Source: Lutibacter maritimus
GTDB taxonomy: Bacteria; Bacteroidota; Bacteroidia; Flavobacteriales; Flavobacteriaceae
Length of the DNA: 64,000 nucleotides
Assembly (NCBI RefSeq): GCF_900116115.1
Contig: NZ_FOZP01000004.1
Coordinates: 181,914 to 245,913 of the forward strand
Reading direction: 5' to 3'
Position 1 is the stretch's first letter. Each line of letters opens with the position of its first letter. The notes below the pieces were generated by a model. It made no database searches. It saw only the letters and a list, made by a program, of their open reading frames with translations, and was not told where the DNA came from. A program made the translations under genes and the position numbers. Shown here piece after piece: positions 35,292-44,204 of this stretch.

Positions 35292-36407
35292 ATGGAATTA
35301 AAAATCGCTTTACTTTCCGGTGATGGAATTGGTCCGGAAGTCACACAACAAGCTGTTAAAGTGTTGGATGCAATTGCTGAAAAACATGGGCATACTTTTA
35401 CCTTTACAAAAGCTGATGTTGGTGCAATTGCTATTGAAAAAACCGGGAATCCGTTACCTAATGAAACTTTAGAAATTTGTAAAAATTCTGACGCTATTTT
35501 ATTTGGAGCTATTGGAGATCCAAAATATGATAACAACCCAGATAATGCAATTAGACCAGAACAAGGTTTACTTAAACTCAGAAAAAACTTAGGATTATTT
35601 GCAAATATTCGCCCATTAACAACTTACCCAACACTCATTCATAAATCTAACTTAAAAAAAGATGTTATTAAAGGTACTGATTTTGTTATTTATAGAGAAT
35701 TAACTAGTGGAATTTATTTTGGCGAACACACTTCAAGTAGTGATGGTAAAACCGCATCAGACAGTTGTACCTATACTACTGAACAAATTGACAGAATTTC
35801 GCATTTGGCTTTTAAAGCAGCTCAGGTTAGAAGAAAAAAATTAACCTTAGTTGACAAAGCTAATGCTTTAGAAACTTCACGTTTATGGAGAAAGAGAGTG
35901 ACTGAAATTGGACAACAATATCCTGATATTAAATTAGAGTATTTATTTGTTGACAATGCAGCAATGCAATTGATTTTAAAACCAACACAGTTTGATGTAA
36001 TTTTAACTGAAAATTTATTTGGCGATATATTATCAGACGAAGCAAGTGTAATTGCTGGTTCTATTGGCTTGCTAGCATCTGCATCTATTGGTGAAAAAAC
36101 CGCTTTATTTGAACCTATTCACGGATCATACCCAGATGCCAAAGGAAAAAATATAGCCAACCCATTAGCTTCCGTTTTATCGGCTGCAATGCTATTAGAT
36201 TATTTTTCATTACACGATGAAGCTGAAGATATTAGAATTGCCGTTGAAAAATCAATTGAATTAAATATTTCAACACCAGATTTAAATTCAACAAATCATT
36301 TTTCAACAACCAATGTTGGAAATTTTTTAAGCGATTTTATTTTAGATGATGAAAATACTTTTTACAATAAAAATAATATAGATTTAGGACAGTCTACCAT
36401 TATATAA
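35292..36407 (+). CDS. leuB: 3-isopropylmalate dehydrogenase
   Basis: NAD-dependent oxidative decarboxylation of 3-isopropylmalate in leucine synthesis. The 371 aa protein has the family blocks LSGDGIGPEV, NLFGDILSDEAS and FEPIHGSYPDAKGKNIANP. The length is typical. It is the last gene of the leuA/leuD-like/leuB group and is followed by a terminator at 36424-36467. Confidence 0.96.
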   Translation: MELKIALLSGDGIGPEVTQQAVKVLDAIAEKHGHTFTFTKADVGAIAIEKTGNPLPNETLEICKNSDAILFGAIGDPKYDNNPDNAIRPEQGLLKLRKNLGLFANIRPLTTYPTLIHKSNLKKDVIKGTDFVIYRELTSGIYFGEHTSSSDGKTASDSCTYTTEQIDRISHLAFKAAQVRRKKLTLVDKANALETSRLWRKRVTEIGQQYPDIKLEYLFVDNAAMQLILKPTQFDVILTENLFGDILSDEASVIAGSIGLLASASIGEKTALFEPIHGSYPDAKGKNIANPLASVLSAAMLLDYFSLHDEAEDIRIAVEKSIELNISTPDLNSTNHFSTTNVGNFLSDFILDDENTFYNKNNIDLGQSTII

Positions 36408-36423
36408 AATTTAACAACAATTT

Positions 36424-36467
36424 AAAATACACCTAAGAAACTTAAATTTTTTGGGTGTATTTTTTTT
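36424..36467 (+). terminator. terminator after leuB
   Basis: AAAATACACC (36424-36433) pairs with GGTGTATTTT (36454-36463) across a 20-nt loop, followed by a run of T to 36467. Confidence 0.75.
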
Positions 36468-36481
36468 GTAGATTTACCTTT

Positions 36482-37216
36482 ATGGAAACACAAACAAACT
36501 TTTTAAACGCACTTAACTTCAGACGTTCTGTAAGAGTTTATGATCACGCACAAGAAATTGATTCTGAGTTAGTTAAAAAATGTTTAGAACTAGCAACATT
36601 AGCACCAAATAGCAGTAATATGCAATTGTGGGAATTTCATCATATAACATCACAAGAAATTTTAAAAAAATTATCCATTGCTTGTTTAAATCAAAGTGCT
36701 GCAAAATCTGCTAAAGAAATGGTAGTAATTGTTGTTAGAAAAGATTTATGGAAAAAAAGAGCCAACGCAAATATCTCCCATTTAAAAGCAATTTTTGGAA
36801 AAAAAATTTCTGATGAATACTCAAAACGAGAAAAATTTGCAATCAATTATTACAGCAAACTAATTCCTTTTGTATATACTGATTTTTTAGGCGTTTTCGG
36901 TTATTTTAAATATATCATTTCCTGGTTAACAGGCTTATTTAAACCTACTTATAGGCAACTTAGAAATTCTGACATACGTATTGTAGCACATAAAAGTGCC
37001 GGTTTAGCAGCGCAAACATTTATGTTAAGTATGGCAACTAAAGGCTATGACACTTGCCCTATGGAAGGTTACGATTCAATTCGAATAAAAAAATTATTAA
37101 ATTTACCTTACAGCTCAGAAATTAATATGGTAATTTCATGTGGTATTCGTAAACCAGAAGGTGTTTATGGAGAACGATTTAGAATCCCATTTAATGAAGT
37201 GTATAAAAAATGGTAG
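36482..37216 (+). CDS. nitroreductase family protein
   Basis: A 244 aa FMN-dependent oxidoreductase of the nitroreductase fold, starting METQTNFLNALNFRRSVRVYD at 36482; a longer frame from 36455 would start inside the preceding terminator. The RRSVR FMN-phosphate motif and LAPNSSNMQLWEF are typical, as is GYDTCPMEGYD near the C-terminus. The natural substrate is not predictable. It lies between leuB and cysE, apparently with its own expression since a terminator precedes it. Confidence 0.87.
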   Translation: METQTNFLNALNFRRSVRVYDHAQEIDSELVKKCLELATLAPNSSNMQLWEFHHITSQEILKKLSIACLNQSAAKSAKEMVVIVVRKDLWKKRANANISHLKAIFGKKISDEYSKREKFAINYYSKLIPFVYTDFLGVFGYFKYIISWLTGLFKPTYRQLRNSDIRIVAHKSAGLAAQTFMLSMATKGYDTCPMEGYDSIRIKKLLNLPYSSEINMVISCGIRKPEGVYGERFRIPFNEVYKKW

Positions 37217-37243
37217 CTTAAACAATATTAGAACTTGATTATT

Positions 37244-38029
37244 ATGACGAAAGAAACAATTATCCAAAAAATTATATCAAACAAAAATAAGCCGCATTTA
37301 GATTTCAGTTTAAAAGATAAAACTGAAAAGTTTACAACTAACTTATTTTACACCTTGTTTGATGCAAATACTTGTGTTGCAAAAAATATTGAACAGTTAG
37401 AAATCGATTTTAAAGAAATTTACAACTTAGCGTGCATTATTAATAATGAAAAATGTACAGAAATTTGGGGAAAATTTTTATTAAAATTACCTGAAATTTT
37501 AGAAAACTTAAATCTAGATGCTCAAGAATTAGTAAATAATGACCCTGCATCTAATAACATTGAAGAAGTATATTTGGCATATCCTGGTTTTTATGCAATT
37601 GCTATATATCGCTTTAGTCATGAACTTTTTAAGTTAGACACCCCTGTAATTCCTAGGCTAATGAGTGAATACGCACACAGCAAAACAGGTACAGATATCC
37701 ACCCAGGCGCAACTATAGGAAAATATTTTTTCATTGATCACGCAACAGGTACCGTTATTGGTGAAACTTGCGTAATTAAAGATCACGTAAAAATTTACCA
37801 AGGTGTTACTTTAGGAGCCTTGCAAGTTGAAAAAAGTATGAAAAATACCAAACGTCATCCTACTGTTGAAGACAATGTAACTATTTATGCCAATGCAACT
37901 ATTTTAGGAGGAAATACCGTAATCGGAAAAAACAGTATTATTGGTGGTAACGTATGGATTACGGAATCTATTCCTGAAAATTCATTAGTATATCACAAAC
38001 CTGAAACAAAATTAAAAACAAAAATATAA
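37244..38029 (+). CDS. cysE: serine O-acetyltransferase
   Basis: Acetylates serine for cysteine synthesis. A 261 aa protein of the EpsC/CysE type: an N-terminal helical region, then left-handed beta-helix hexapeptide repeats (GTDIHPGATIGKYFFIDHAT, HVKIYQGVTLGAL, ATILGGNTVIG) with the catalytic His in the DHATG segment. ATG at 37244 is preferred over an in-frame TTG at 37235. cysM begins 2 bp after its stop, forming a two-gene cysteine unit whose products are known to associate. Confidence 0.93.
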   Translation: MTKETIIQKIISNKNKPHLDFSLKDKTEKFTTNLFYTLFDANTCVAKNIEQLEIDFKEIYNLACIINNEKCTEIWGKFLLKLPEILENLNLDAQELVNNDPASNNIEEVYLAYPGFYAIAIYRFSHELFKLDTPVIPRLMSEYAHSKTGTDIHPGATIGKYFFIDHATGTVIGETCVIKDHVKIYQGVTLGALQVEKSMKNTKRHPTVEDNVTIYANATILGGNTVIGKNSIIGGNVWITESIPENSLVYHKPETKLKTKI

Positions 38030-38031
38030 TC

Positions 38032-38919
38032 ATGCAAAATCGCAGTTTATTTGATTTTATTGGAAACACTCCATTAGTAAAAGCACAACATATTTTAGCT
38101 AAAAAAAACATATCACTATATCTTAAATTAGAAGGAAACAATCCTGGTGGAAGCGTAAAAGATAGGGCTGCCTATAATATGATTTCATCGGCACTTGAAA
38201 GAAAAGAAATTAAAAAAGGAGATTACTTAATTGAAGCAACAAGCGGAAATACAGGAATAGCTTTAGCAATGATAGCACAACAATTTGGTATTAATATTGA
38301 ATTAGTTATGCCTGAAAACTCCACAAAAGAACGTATACAAACTATGGAAGCTTATGGAGCAAAAGTAACCCTTTCACCTACTTCGTTAGGTATTGAAGGC
38401 TCTAGAGAATATGCAGAAAATAACGTAAAAGAAAAAGGGTACTTGATGCTCAATCAGTTTGCAAATGATGATAATTGGAAAGCGCATTATAAAACAACTG
38501 GACCTGAAATTTGGAACGATACTAATGGTGAAATCACCCATTTTATTTCAGCAATGGGAACCACAGGTACCATTATGGGAACATCAACCTATTTAAAAGA
38601 AAAAAATAATGCCATACAAATTATTGGCGCACAACCAACTGATAATTCTAAAATACCCGGAATTAGAAAATGGTCTCCAGAATTTTTACCAAAAATTTTC
38701 AATCCAAAAAAAGTAGATCAAATAATTGAAGTGAGCGAAGATGAAGCTAGAATTATGACGAAAAGATTGGCAAAAGAAGAAGGGATTTTTGCCGGAATGA
38801 GTAGCGGTGGTGCTGTGGCAGCAGCACTAAAATTGGCAGAAACTATTGATAAAGGGGTACTTGTTGCTATTATTTGCGATAGAGGTGATCGCTATTTATC
38901 TTCCGATTTATTTGAATAA
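38032..38919 (+). CDS. cysM: cysteine synthase (O-acetylserine sulfhydrylase B type)
   Basis: A PLP enzyme that makes cysteine from O-acetylserine and sulfide or thiosulfate. The 295 aa protein has NPGGSVKDRAA (PLP Lys), EATSGNTGIALAM and GTTGTIMGTSTYL (phosphate loop). Length and the GSVKDRA context fit the CysM branch better than CysK, but the donor cannot be proved from sequence. It is coupled to cysE. Confidence 0.92.
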   Translation: MQNRSLFDFIGNTPLVKAQHILAKKNISLYLKLEGNNPGGSVKDRAAYNMISSALERKEIKKGDYLIEATSGNTGIALAMIAQQFGINIELVMPENSTKERIQTMEAYGAKVTLSPTSLGIEGSREYAENNVKEKGYLMLNQFANDDNWKAHYKTTGPEIWNDTNGEITHFISAMGTTGTIMGTSTYLKEKNNAIQIIGAQPTDNSKIPGIRKWSPEFLPKIFNPKKVDQIIEVSEDEARIMTKRLAKEEGIFAGMSSGGAVAAALKLAETIDKGVLVAIICDRGDRYLSSDLFE

Positions 38920-38971
38920 AACGTTGTAGTAGTTATCATTCTTATTGATTGGATTCTAATTGGTTTTATTG

Positions 38972-38979
38972 TAAATTTG
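38972..38979 (+). promoter_or_regulatory. promoter -7 element before the aminotransferase-galE pair
   Basis: TAAATTTG, a perfect TAnnTTTG, 26 bp before the ATG at 39006. A TTG lies 24 bp upstream, slightly farther than usual. Confidence 0.55.
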
Positions 38980-39005
38980 TTAGTTAGAATTCATATTATC
39001 TACAC

Positions 39006-40139
39006 ATGAAAAAAATTCAAATGGTTGACTTACAAAGTCAATATGCAAAAATCCAAAATACAGTTGATGCTCGAATTTCTGAAGTTTTAAAATCAGCTAC
39101 ATTTATAAATGGTCCGGAAGTCCACAATTTCCAAAAAGAATTAGAAAATTATTTAGGGGTTAAACACGTAATTCCTTGTGCAAATGGTACAGATGCACTT
39201 CAAATAGCTATGATGGGCTTAGGGCTTCAACCTGGTGATGAAGTAATTACTGCAGATTTTACGTTTGCTGCCACAGTTGAAGTGATTGCATTGTTGCATT
39301 TAACGCCTGTTTTAGTAGATGTTGACCCAATAGATTTTAATATTTCTATTGATGCCATTAAAAAAGCCATTACTCCAAAAACAAAAGCAATTGTTCCAGT
39401 TCATTTATTTGGTAAAACTGCAAATATGGAAGCTATCATGGAAATTGCTGCAGAACATAATTTATTTGTTATTGAAGATAATGCTCAAGCTATTGGAGCA
39501 AATTACACATACAAAGATGGTTCTAAAAAGAAAGCAGGAACTATTGGTCATGCAGCTTCAACATCATTTTTCCCTTCAAAAAACTTAGGTTGTTATGGTG
39601 ATGGTGGTGCAATTTTTACCAATGATGATGACCTAGCTCATAAAATTAGAGGTATTGTTAACCACGGTATGTATGTACGTTATCATCATGATGTTGTTGG
39701 TGTAAATTCAAGGTTAGACAGTATTCAAGCTGCTGTATTAAGCACTAAACTAACACATTTAGATTTGTATAATAAAGCAAGACAAGAAGCTGCAAAAAAA
39801 TACAATGCTGCTTTTGCGAATGAAAAAAACATTATTACTCCTGTTATTTGTGATAATTGTGATTGTCACGTATTTCATCAATATACTTTAAAAGTTTTAA
39901 ATGTTGATAGAGATCAATTAGCTGCATTTTTAAATGAAAACGGCATTCCTTGTGGCGTATATTACCCAATACCTTTACACAGCCAAAAAGCGTATGCTGA
40001 CGAAAGATATAATGAATCCGATTTTACTGTAACAAATCAATTGGTAAAAGAAGTAATTTCCTTACCAATGCACACAGAATTAGATGATGAACAAATTGCA
40101 TTTATCACCTCAAAAGTAATTGAATTTATTAATAGATAA
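39006..40139 (+). CDS. DegT/DnrJ/EryC1/StrS family sugar aminotransferase
   Basis: A 377 aa PLP-dependent nucleotide-sugar aminotransferase. Visible are PCANGTDALQIAMMGLGLQPGDEVI, the PLP Asp context VIEDNAQAIGANY and the PLP Lys segment TSFFPSKNLGCYGDGGA. The N-terminus MVDLQSQYAKIQ resembles WlbE/FdtB-type enzymes acting on 3-keto sugars, but I cannot assign the substrate. It is 4 bp before galE, so it probably supplies a sugar for surface glycans. A paralogue occurs at 59055-60167. Confidence 0.88.
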   Translation: MKKIQMVDLQSQYAKIQNTVDARISEVLKSATFINGPEVHNFQKELENYLGVKHVIPCANGTDALQIAMMGLGLQPGDEVITADFTFAATVEVIALLHLTPVLVDVDPIDFNISIDAIKKAITPKTKAIVPVHLFGKTANMEAIMEIAAEHNLFVIEDNAQAIGANYTYKDGSKKKAGTIGHAASTSFFPSKNLGCYGDGGAIFTNDDDLAHKIRGIVNHGMYVRYHHDVVGVNSRLDSIQAAVLSTKLTHLDLYNKARQEAAKKYNAAFANEKNIITPVICDNCDCHVFHQYTLKVLNVDRDQLAAFLNENGIPCGVYYPIPLHSQKAYADERYNESDFTVTNQLVKEVISLPMHTELDDEQIAFITSKVIEFINR

Positions 40140-40143
40140 AAAA

Positions 40144-41151
40144 ATGAAAGTTTTAGTTACAGGTGGCCTAGGTTTTATTGGTTCACACACCGTTGTAGAA
40201 TTACAAAACGAAGGTTTTGAAGTAATTATCATTGATAATTTATCCAACTCAAGTATTGATGTTTTAGATAAAATAACTTCAATAACGGGTATTAAACCTG
40301 ACTATCACAATATAGATTTAAAGGAAAAATTAGCAGTAAAAATATTTTTTGAACATAACAAAGTAGATGGAATTATTCACTTTGCAGCTTCAAAAGCAGT
40401 TGGAGAAAGCGTACAAATGCCCTTAGAGTATTACGAAAATAATATTGGAAGTTTGATTTACATTTTACAAGAAATGAAATCTAACAACTTAAATAATTTT
40501 ATTTTCAGTTCATCTTGTACCGTTTACGGACAGGCCGATAAATTGCCTATTACAGAAAGTGCGCCTATTAAACCAGCAGAATCACCTTATGGAAATACCA
40601 AACAAATTGGTGAAGAAATTATAAAAGACGCTACTAAAATATCTGAATTAAAAGCTATTGCCTTACGTTATTTCAATCCAATTGGAGCGCATCCATCAGC
40701 TAAAATTGGCGAATTACCAATTGGTGTTCCTCAAAATTTAATTCCGTTTGTGGTGCAAACTGCTGCAGGAATCAGAAAAGAACTCTCCATATTTGGAAGC
40801 GATTATGATACGCCTGATGGAACTGCTGTTCGTGATTATATTCACGTTGTTGATTTAGCAAAAGCTCATATTGTTGCCTTAAAAAGATTGTTACAAAATA
40901 ACAACAAAGCTCAATTTGAAATTTTTAATTTAGGAACTGGAAAAGGGAATTCAGTTTTGGAAGTTATCAAATCTTTTGAAAAGGTTACTGGAAAAAAAGT
41001 AAATTATAAATTAGTTGACCGAAGAGCTGGTGATATCACAGCCGCTTATGCTGACACTAATTATGCCAACACAGAATTAGGTTGGAAAACAGAATTATCT
41101 TTAGATGAAGCGTTGCTTTCGGCTTGGAAATGGCAAGAAACACTTCAGTAA
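40144..41151 (+). CDS. galE: UDP-glucose 4-epimerase
   Basis: Interconverts UDP-glucose and UDP-galactose (or the GlcNAc forms). The start at 40144 (MKVLVTGGLGFIGSHT, 335 aa) places the Rossmann motif at the N-terminus as usual; the longer frame from 40120 only overlaps the upstream gene. Catalytic Ser and YxxxK are in SSSCTVYGQ and SPYGNTKQ. The C-terminal block RRAGDITAAYADT is GalE-typical. Confidence 0.93.
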   Translation: MKVLVTGGLGFIGSHTVVELQNEGFEVIIIDNLSNSSIDVLDKITSITGIKPDYHNIDLKEKLAVKIFFEHNKVDGIIHFAASKAVGESVQMPLEYYENNIGSLIYILQEMKSNNLNNFIFSSSCTVYGQADKLPITESAPIKPAESPYGNTKQIGEEIIKDATKISELKAIALRYFNPIGAHPSAKIGELPIGVPQNLIPFVVQTAAGIRKELSIFGSDYDTPDGTAVRDYIHVVDLAKAHIVALKRLLQNNNKAQFEIFNLGTGKGNSVLEVIKSFEKVTGKKVNYKLVDRRAGDITAAYADTNYANTELGWKTELSLDEALLSAWKWQETLQ

Positions 41152-41162
41152 AATAGCTAAAT

Positions 41163-41194
41163 AAAAAACCTTTGTAAATTTACAAAGGTTTTTT
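41163..41194. terminator. bidirectional terminator between galE and fabD
   Basis: A perfect inverted repeat with 16-bp arms, AAAAAACCTTTGTAAA (41163-41178) and its complement (41179-41194). It separates the convergent galE and fabD genes and has A- and T-tracts for both directions. Confidence 0.85.
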
Positions 41195-41212
41195 ATTAAC
41201 TTTTAGTAATTA

Positions 41213-42094
41213 TTATAATACCGCTGAACTTGCAACAGCCTCTCTATCAATTTTTTTCACCAAACCTTGCAATACTTTTCCTGGACCAACTTCTATAAAT
41301 TCAGTAGCTCCATCAGCAATCATTGCCTGAACAGATTGTGTCCAACGAACAGGTGCTGTTAATTGTGCAATTAAGTTTTCTTTAATTTCATTTGGATCAG
41401 TTACCGCTTTTGCCACAACATTTTGATAAATTGGGCATGTTGGCACACTAAAAACTGTATTTTTTATAGCTTCAGCTAATTCTTCTCTTGCAGGTTCCAT
41501 TAATGGTGAATGAAATGCACCACCAACTGGTAATTTTAATGCGCGTTTTGCACCTCTTTCTAACAATGTTGCACATGCCTTATCTATTGCTTCAATTTCT
41601 CCTGAAATAACTAATTGACCTGGACAATTGTAATTTGCTGCAACTACAATTCCTTCAGTACTTTCACAAACTTCTTCAACAATAGCATCGTCTAAATTTA
41701 AAACTGCAGCCATTGTAGATTGTTGCATTTCACAAGCTTTTTGCATAGCTAAAGCTCTTTTTGAAACTAATTTTAAACCATCTTCAAAAGTTAAAACTCC
41801 ATTAGCAACCAATGCGGATAATTCTCCTAAAGAATGCCCTGCAACCATTTCTGGCTTAAAGCTATCTCCTAAAGTTTTAGCTAATATTACTGAATGTAAA
41901 AAAATAGCTGGCTGCGTTACTTTAGTTTCTTTTAACTCTTCAGCGGTTCCTTCAAACATAACATCTGTAATTGAGAAACCTAAAATTTCATTTGCTTGTT
42001 CAAAAAGTGTTTGTGCAATTGGTGAGTTGTTGTATAAATCTAAACCCATCCCTGTAAATTGTGCTCCCTGTCCAGGAAAAATATATGCTTTCAT
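41213..42094 (-). CDS. fabD: malonyl-CoA:acyl carrier protein transacylase
   Basis: Loads malonyl groups on ACP for fatty-acid synthesis. The 293 aa protein has the N-terminal FPGQGAQFTGMG, the nucleophile GHSLGELSALVA, and the catalytic His in GGAFHSPLMEPA. Monocistronic here. Confidence 0.96.
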   Translation of the reverse strand: MKAYIFPGQGAQFTGMGLDLYNNSPIAQTLFEQANEILGFSITDVMFEGTAEELKETKVTQPAIFLHSVILAKTLGDSFKPEMVAGHSLGELSALVANGVLTFEDGLKLVSKRALAMQKACEMQQSTMAAVLNLDDAIVEEVCESTEGIVVAANYNCPGQLVISGEIEAIDKACATLLERGAKRALKLPVGGAFHSPLMEPAREELAEAIKNTVFSVPTCPIYQNVVAKAVTDPNEIKENLIAQLTAPVRWTQSVQAMIADGATEFIEVGPGKVLQGLVKKIDREAVASSAVL

Positions 42095-42125
42095 ATGTTA
42101 TAATTTCAATATTTATTTAAAAATG

Positions 42126-42158
42126 CAAAAATACGAAATATTTACTATATTGGTGCAA
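42126..42158 (-). promoter_or_regulatory. fabD promoter
   Basis: Minus-strand TTG (42156-42158), 22 bp, then TATTTTTG (42126-42133), 31 bp before the fabD start. It fits TTG-N(17-23)-TAnnTTTG. Confidence 0.6.
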
Positions 42159-42169
42159 ACTCACTCTCT

Positions 42170-42862
42170 ATGAAAAAGGAACAAAAATCTGAAGCCTTTA
42201 CTATTTTTTTAATTTTAGGAGCTATGTTTATTGCTGCACTAGTAGCTTCAAATCTGATTTTTCAAAAATTTTTTTATTGGAATCCTTTTGGTTGGTTTAA
42301 TTTTGAACTTTCTGTAGGTATTTTACCCTATCCTATAACTTTTTTAATTACCGATGTTATTTCAGAAATATATGGTAAAAAAAGAGCCAATCAAGTTGTA
42401 ATTGCTGGAATTTTCGCTTCTCTTTTTTCTATGCTTATTATTCTATTAGCAAATTATGCACCCGCAATTAGTAATTCACCAATTGATAATACAACTTTTT
42501 CAAAAGTATTTGGTTTATCGCCCATAGCTGTTTTGGCATCTATGCTGGCATATTTGTTTGCACAATTTATTGATATTAGAATTTATCATTTTTGGAAACA
42601 AAAAACACACGGCAAACACCTTTGGATTCGAAATAATTTTTCAACATTTTCGTCGCAATTTATTGATACATTTACGGTAATTACATTCCTTTGCTTGTTT
42701 AAAGTACTTCCTTGGAATTTATTTACCACCTTGCTAATTAGCGGTTTTTTATTTAAAATTATAATTGCTCTTTTAGATACGCCAATACTATATTTTATCG
42801 TTTATTTATTTAAAACCCGTTTTCATTTAAAAATGGGTGAAGAGATTAAATTAATTGAGTAA
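42170..42862 (+). CDS. queuosine precursor transporter (VUT/YhhQ family)
   Basis: A 230 aa inner-membrane protein with about six hydrophobic segments. The family signature region PYPITFLITDVISEIYGKKRANQVV is present, followed by FAQFIDIRIYHFWKQKT and FSQFIDTFTVI, which are typical of the YhhQ vitamin-uptake-like transporters that import queuosine precursors. It is divergent from fabD. Substrate by family only. Confidence 0.88.
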   Translation: MKKEQKSEAFTIFLILGAMFIAALVASNLIFQKFFYWNPFGWFNFELSVGILPYPITFLITDVISEIYGKKRANQVVIAGIFASLFSMLIILLANYAPAISNSPIDNTTFSKVFGLSPIAVLASMLAYLFAQFIDIRIYHFWKQKTHGKHLWIRNNFSTFSSQFIDTFTVITFLCLFKVLPWNLFTTLLISGFLFKIIIALLDTPILYFIVYLFKTRFHLKMGEEIKLIE

Positions 42863-43000
42863 TTTTTATTTAGGCACAACTTTTGCATTATATATAAGGT
42901 AACAATTTATATATTTTATTGATATATAATTGTAAATGAAACATAAAGTAAATGACAAAGGCCATCACTAAAAAGAAACATTTACACAAAATTAATTTAA

Positions 43001-43357
43001 ATGAAACGTTATTTAAAATTCATTTTAGTTGCTATTATTTTAATATCAGAATTAACTGGATGCCAAACTGATCAAACTTCAGATGAAATTCCTGCTTGTA
43101 TTAAAAATAAAATAACAACAATATTAAATAATGCCGTAAGCAATCCTCCAACTCAAATTTGGAAATGGGAAGTTGATGGTAAAACATATTTTTATATAAC
43201 CGCAGATTGTTGCGACCAGTTTAATTATTTATACACAACTAATTGTGAAATTGTTTGTGCGCCTGATGGGGGATTTACCGGTAATGGCGATGGAAATTGT
43301 CCAACTTTTAACACTGAAATAAAAAAAACTTTGGTTTGGGAAGATCAACGAAATTGA
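43001..43357 (+). CDS. small Cys-rich lipoprotein (DUF6970-like)
   Basis: A 118 aa lipoprotein: signal MKRYLKFILVAIILISELTGC with a lipobox Cys at about residue 21, then a ~95-residue domain with six further Cys. Motifs DGKTYFYITADCCDQFNYLY and CAPDGGFTGNGDGNCPTF are what I recall for the uncharacterised DUF6970 domain. Function unknown. It lies alone and converges on the DUF2797 gene with a 3-bp gap. Confidence 0.75.
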   Translation: MKRYLKFILVAIILISELTGCQTDQTSDEIPACIKNKITTILNNAVSNPPTQIWKWEVDGKTYFYITADCCDQFNYLYTTNCEIVCAPDGGFTGNGDGNCPTFNTEIKKTLVWEDQRN

Positions 43358-43360
43358 TAA

Positions 43361-44158
43361 TTATTTAACAGTAATAATTACTTTATAACCTTCACTATTT
43401 CTAACATTAAAAACCGTGAAATCTTCAAAAATTAAATATTGACCTTTCACCCCAACCAATTTACCAGAAAAAACAGGTGTTTTCTCCAAATTTAAAGAAC
43501 TAATTTTGGTTGGATATTTTAATACTGGATAGTTAATTTCTACTACTTTTCCATTGTTTGCTAAAAAATAAGGTTGTGCTTCGTCTGGTATAAATTGTTT
43601 TAATTTTTCTCTTTCTTCAATTAAATTAGCATCTAACACCTCATTTTTCAACATTTTTTGCCAACTCGTTTTGTCAGAAACATGGTTTTTTAACGCAACT
43701 TCAGTAATTCCTGCTAAATACCTGTTTGGTACTTCTACAATTTCAATAGCTTTTGAAGCACCTTGATCTATCCAACGCGTTGGAATTTGTGATTTTCTAG
43801 TAACACCCACTTTTACTTCACTTGACAATGCTAAATACACCACATGAGGTTGCAACTGTACACTTTTTTCATAATCTAAATCACGATCTTCAATATCTAA
43901 ATGTGCAGTGCTTAATTCTGGTTTCATAATCCAATCACCTACTTGTGCGCTGGAATAAAAACAATCATAACAAAAACCTTGTCTGTATATTTTTTTATTT
44001 AAGCCGCAACACAAGCATTCATATCCTTCAAAACTAATTTCAATTTCTTTATTTAATAACTGGTTTAAGTTTAAAAAGTCATTTTCTACTTTTAAATAGT
44101 AATGAACCTCATCATTTAACTCTGTCAACATTTTTTTTAAAACAGTTTGATATTGCAT
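43361..44158 (-). CDS. DUF2797 protein
   Basis: A 265 aa cytoplasmic protein of the DUF2797 family. A zinc-ribbon-like segment CLCCGLNKKIYRQGFCYDCF (four of the Cys in two CxxC pairs) is followed by LQPHVVYLALSSEVKVGVTR, which recalls a GIY-YIG-like strand pair. Function unknown. It diverges from the GH3-like gene 46 bp upstream. Confidence 0.8.
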   Translation of the reverse strand: MQYQTVLKKMLTELNDEVHYYLKVENDFLNLNQLLNKEIEISFEGYECLCCGLNKKIYRQGFCYDCFYSSAQVGDWIMKPELSTAHLDIEDRDLDYEKSVQLQPHVVYLALSSEVKVGVTRKSQIPTRWIDQGASKAIEIVEVPNRYLAGITEVALKNHVSDKTSWQKMLKNEVLDANLIEEREKLKQFIPDEAQPYFLANNGKVVEINYPVLKYPTKISSLNLEKTPVFSGKLVGVKGQYLIFEDFTVFNVRNSEGYKVIITVK

Positions 44159-44204
44159 GGCAAATTTTTCTTAAATTTAACTCGCTAAAGATACTTAATT
44201 AAAC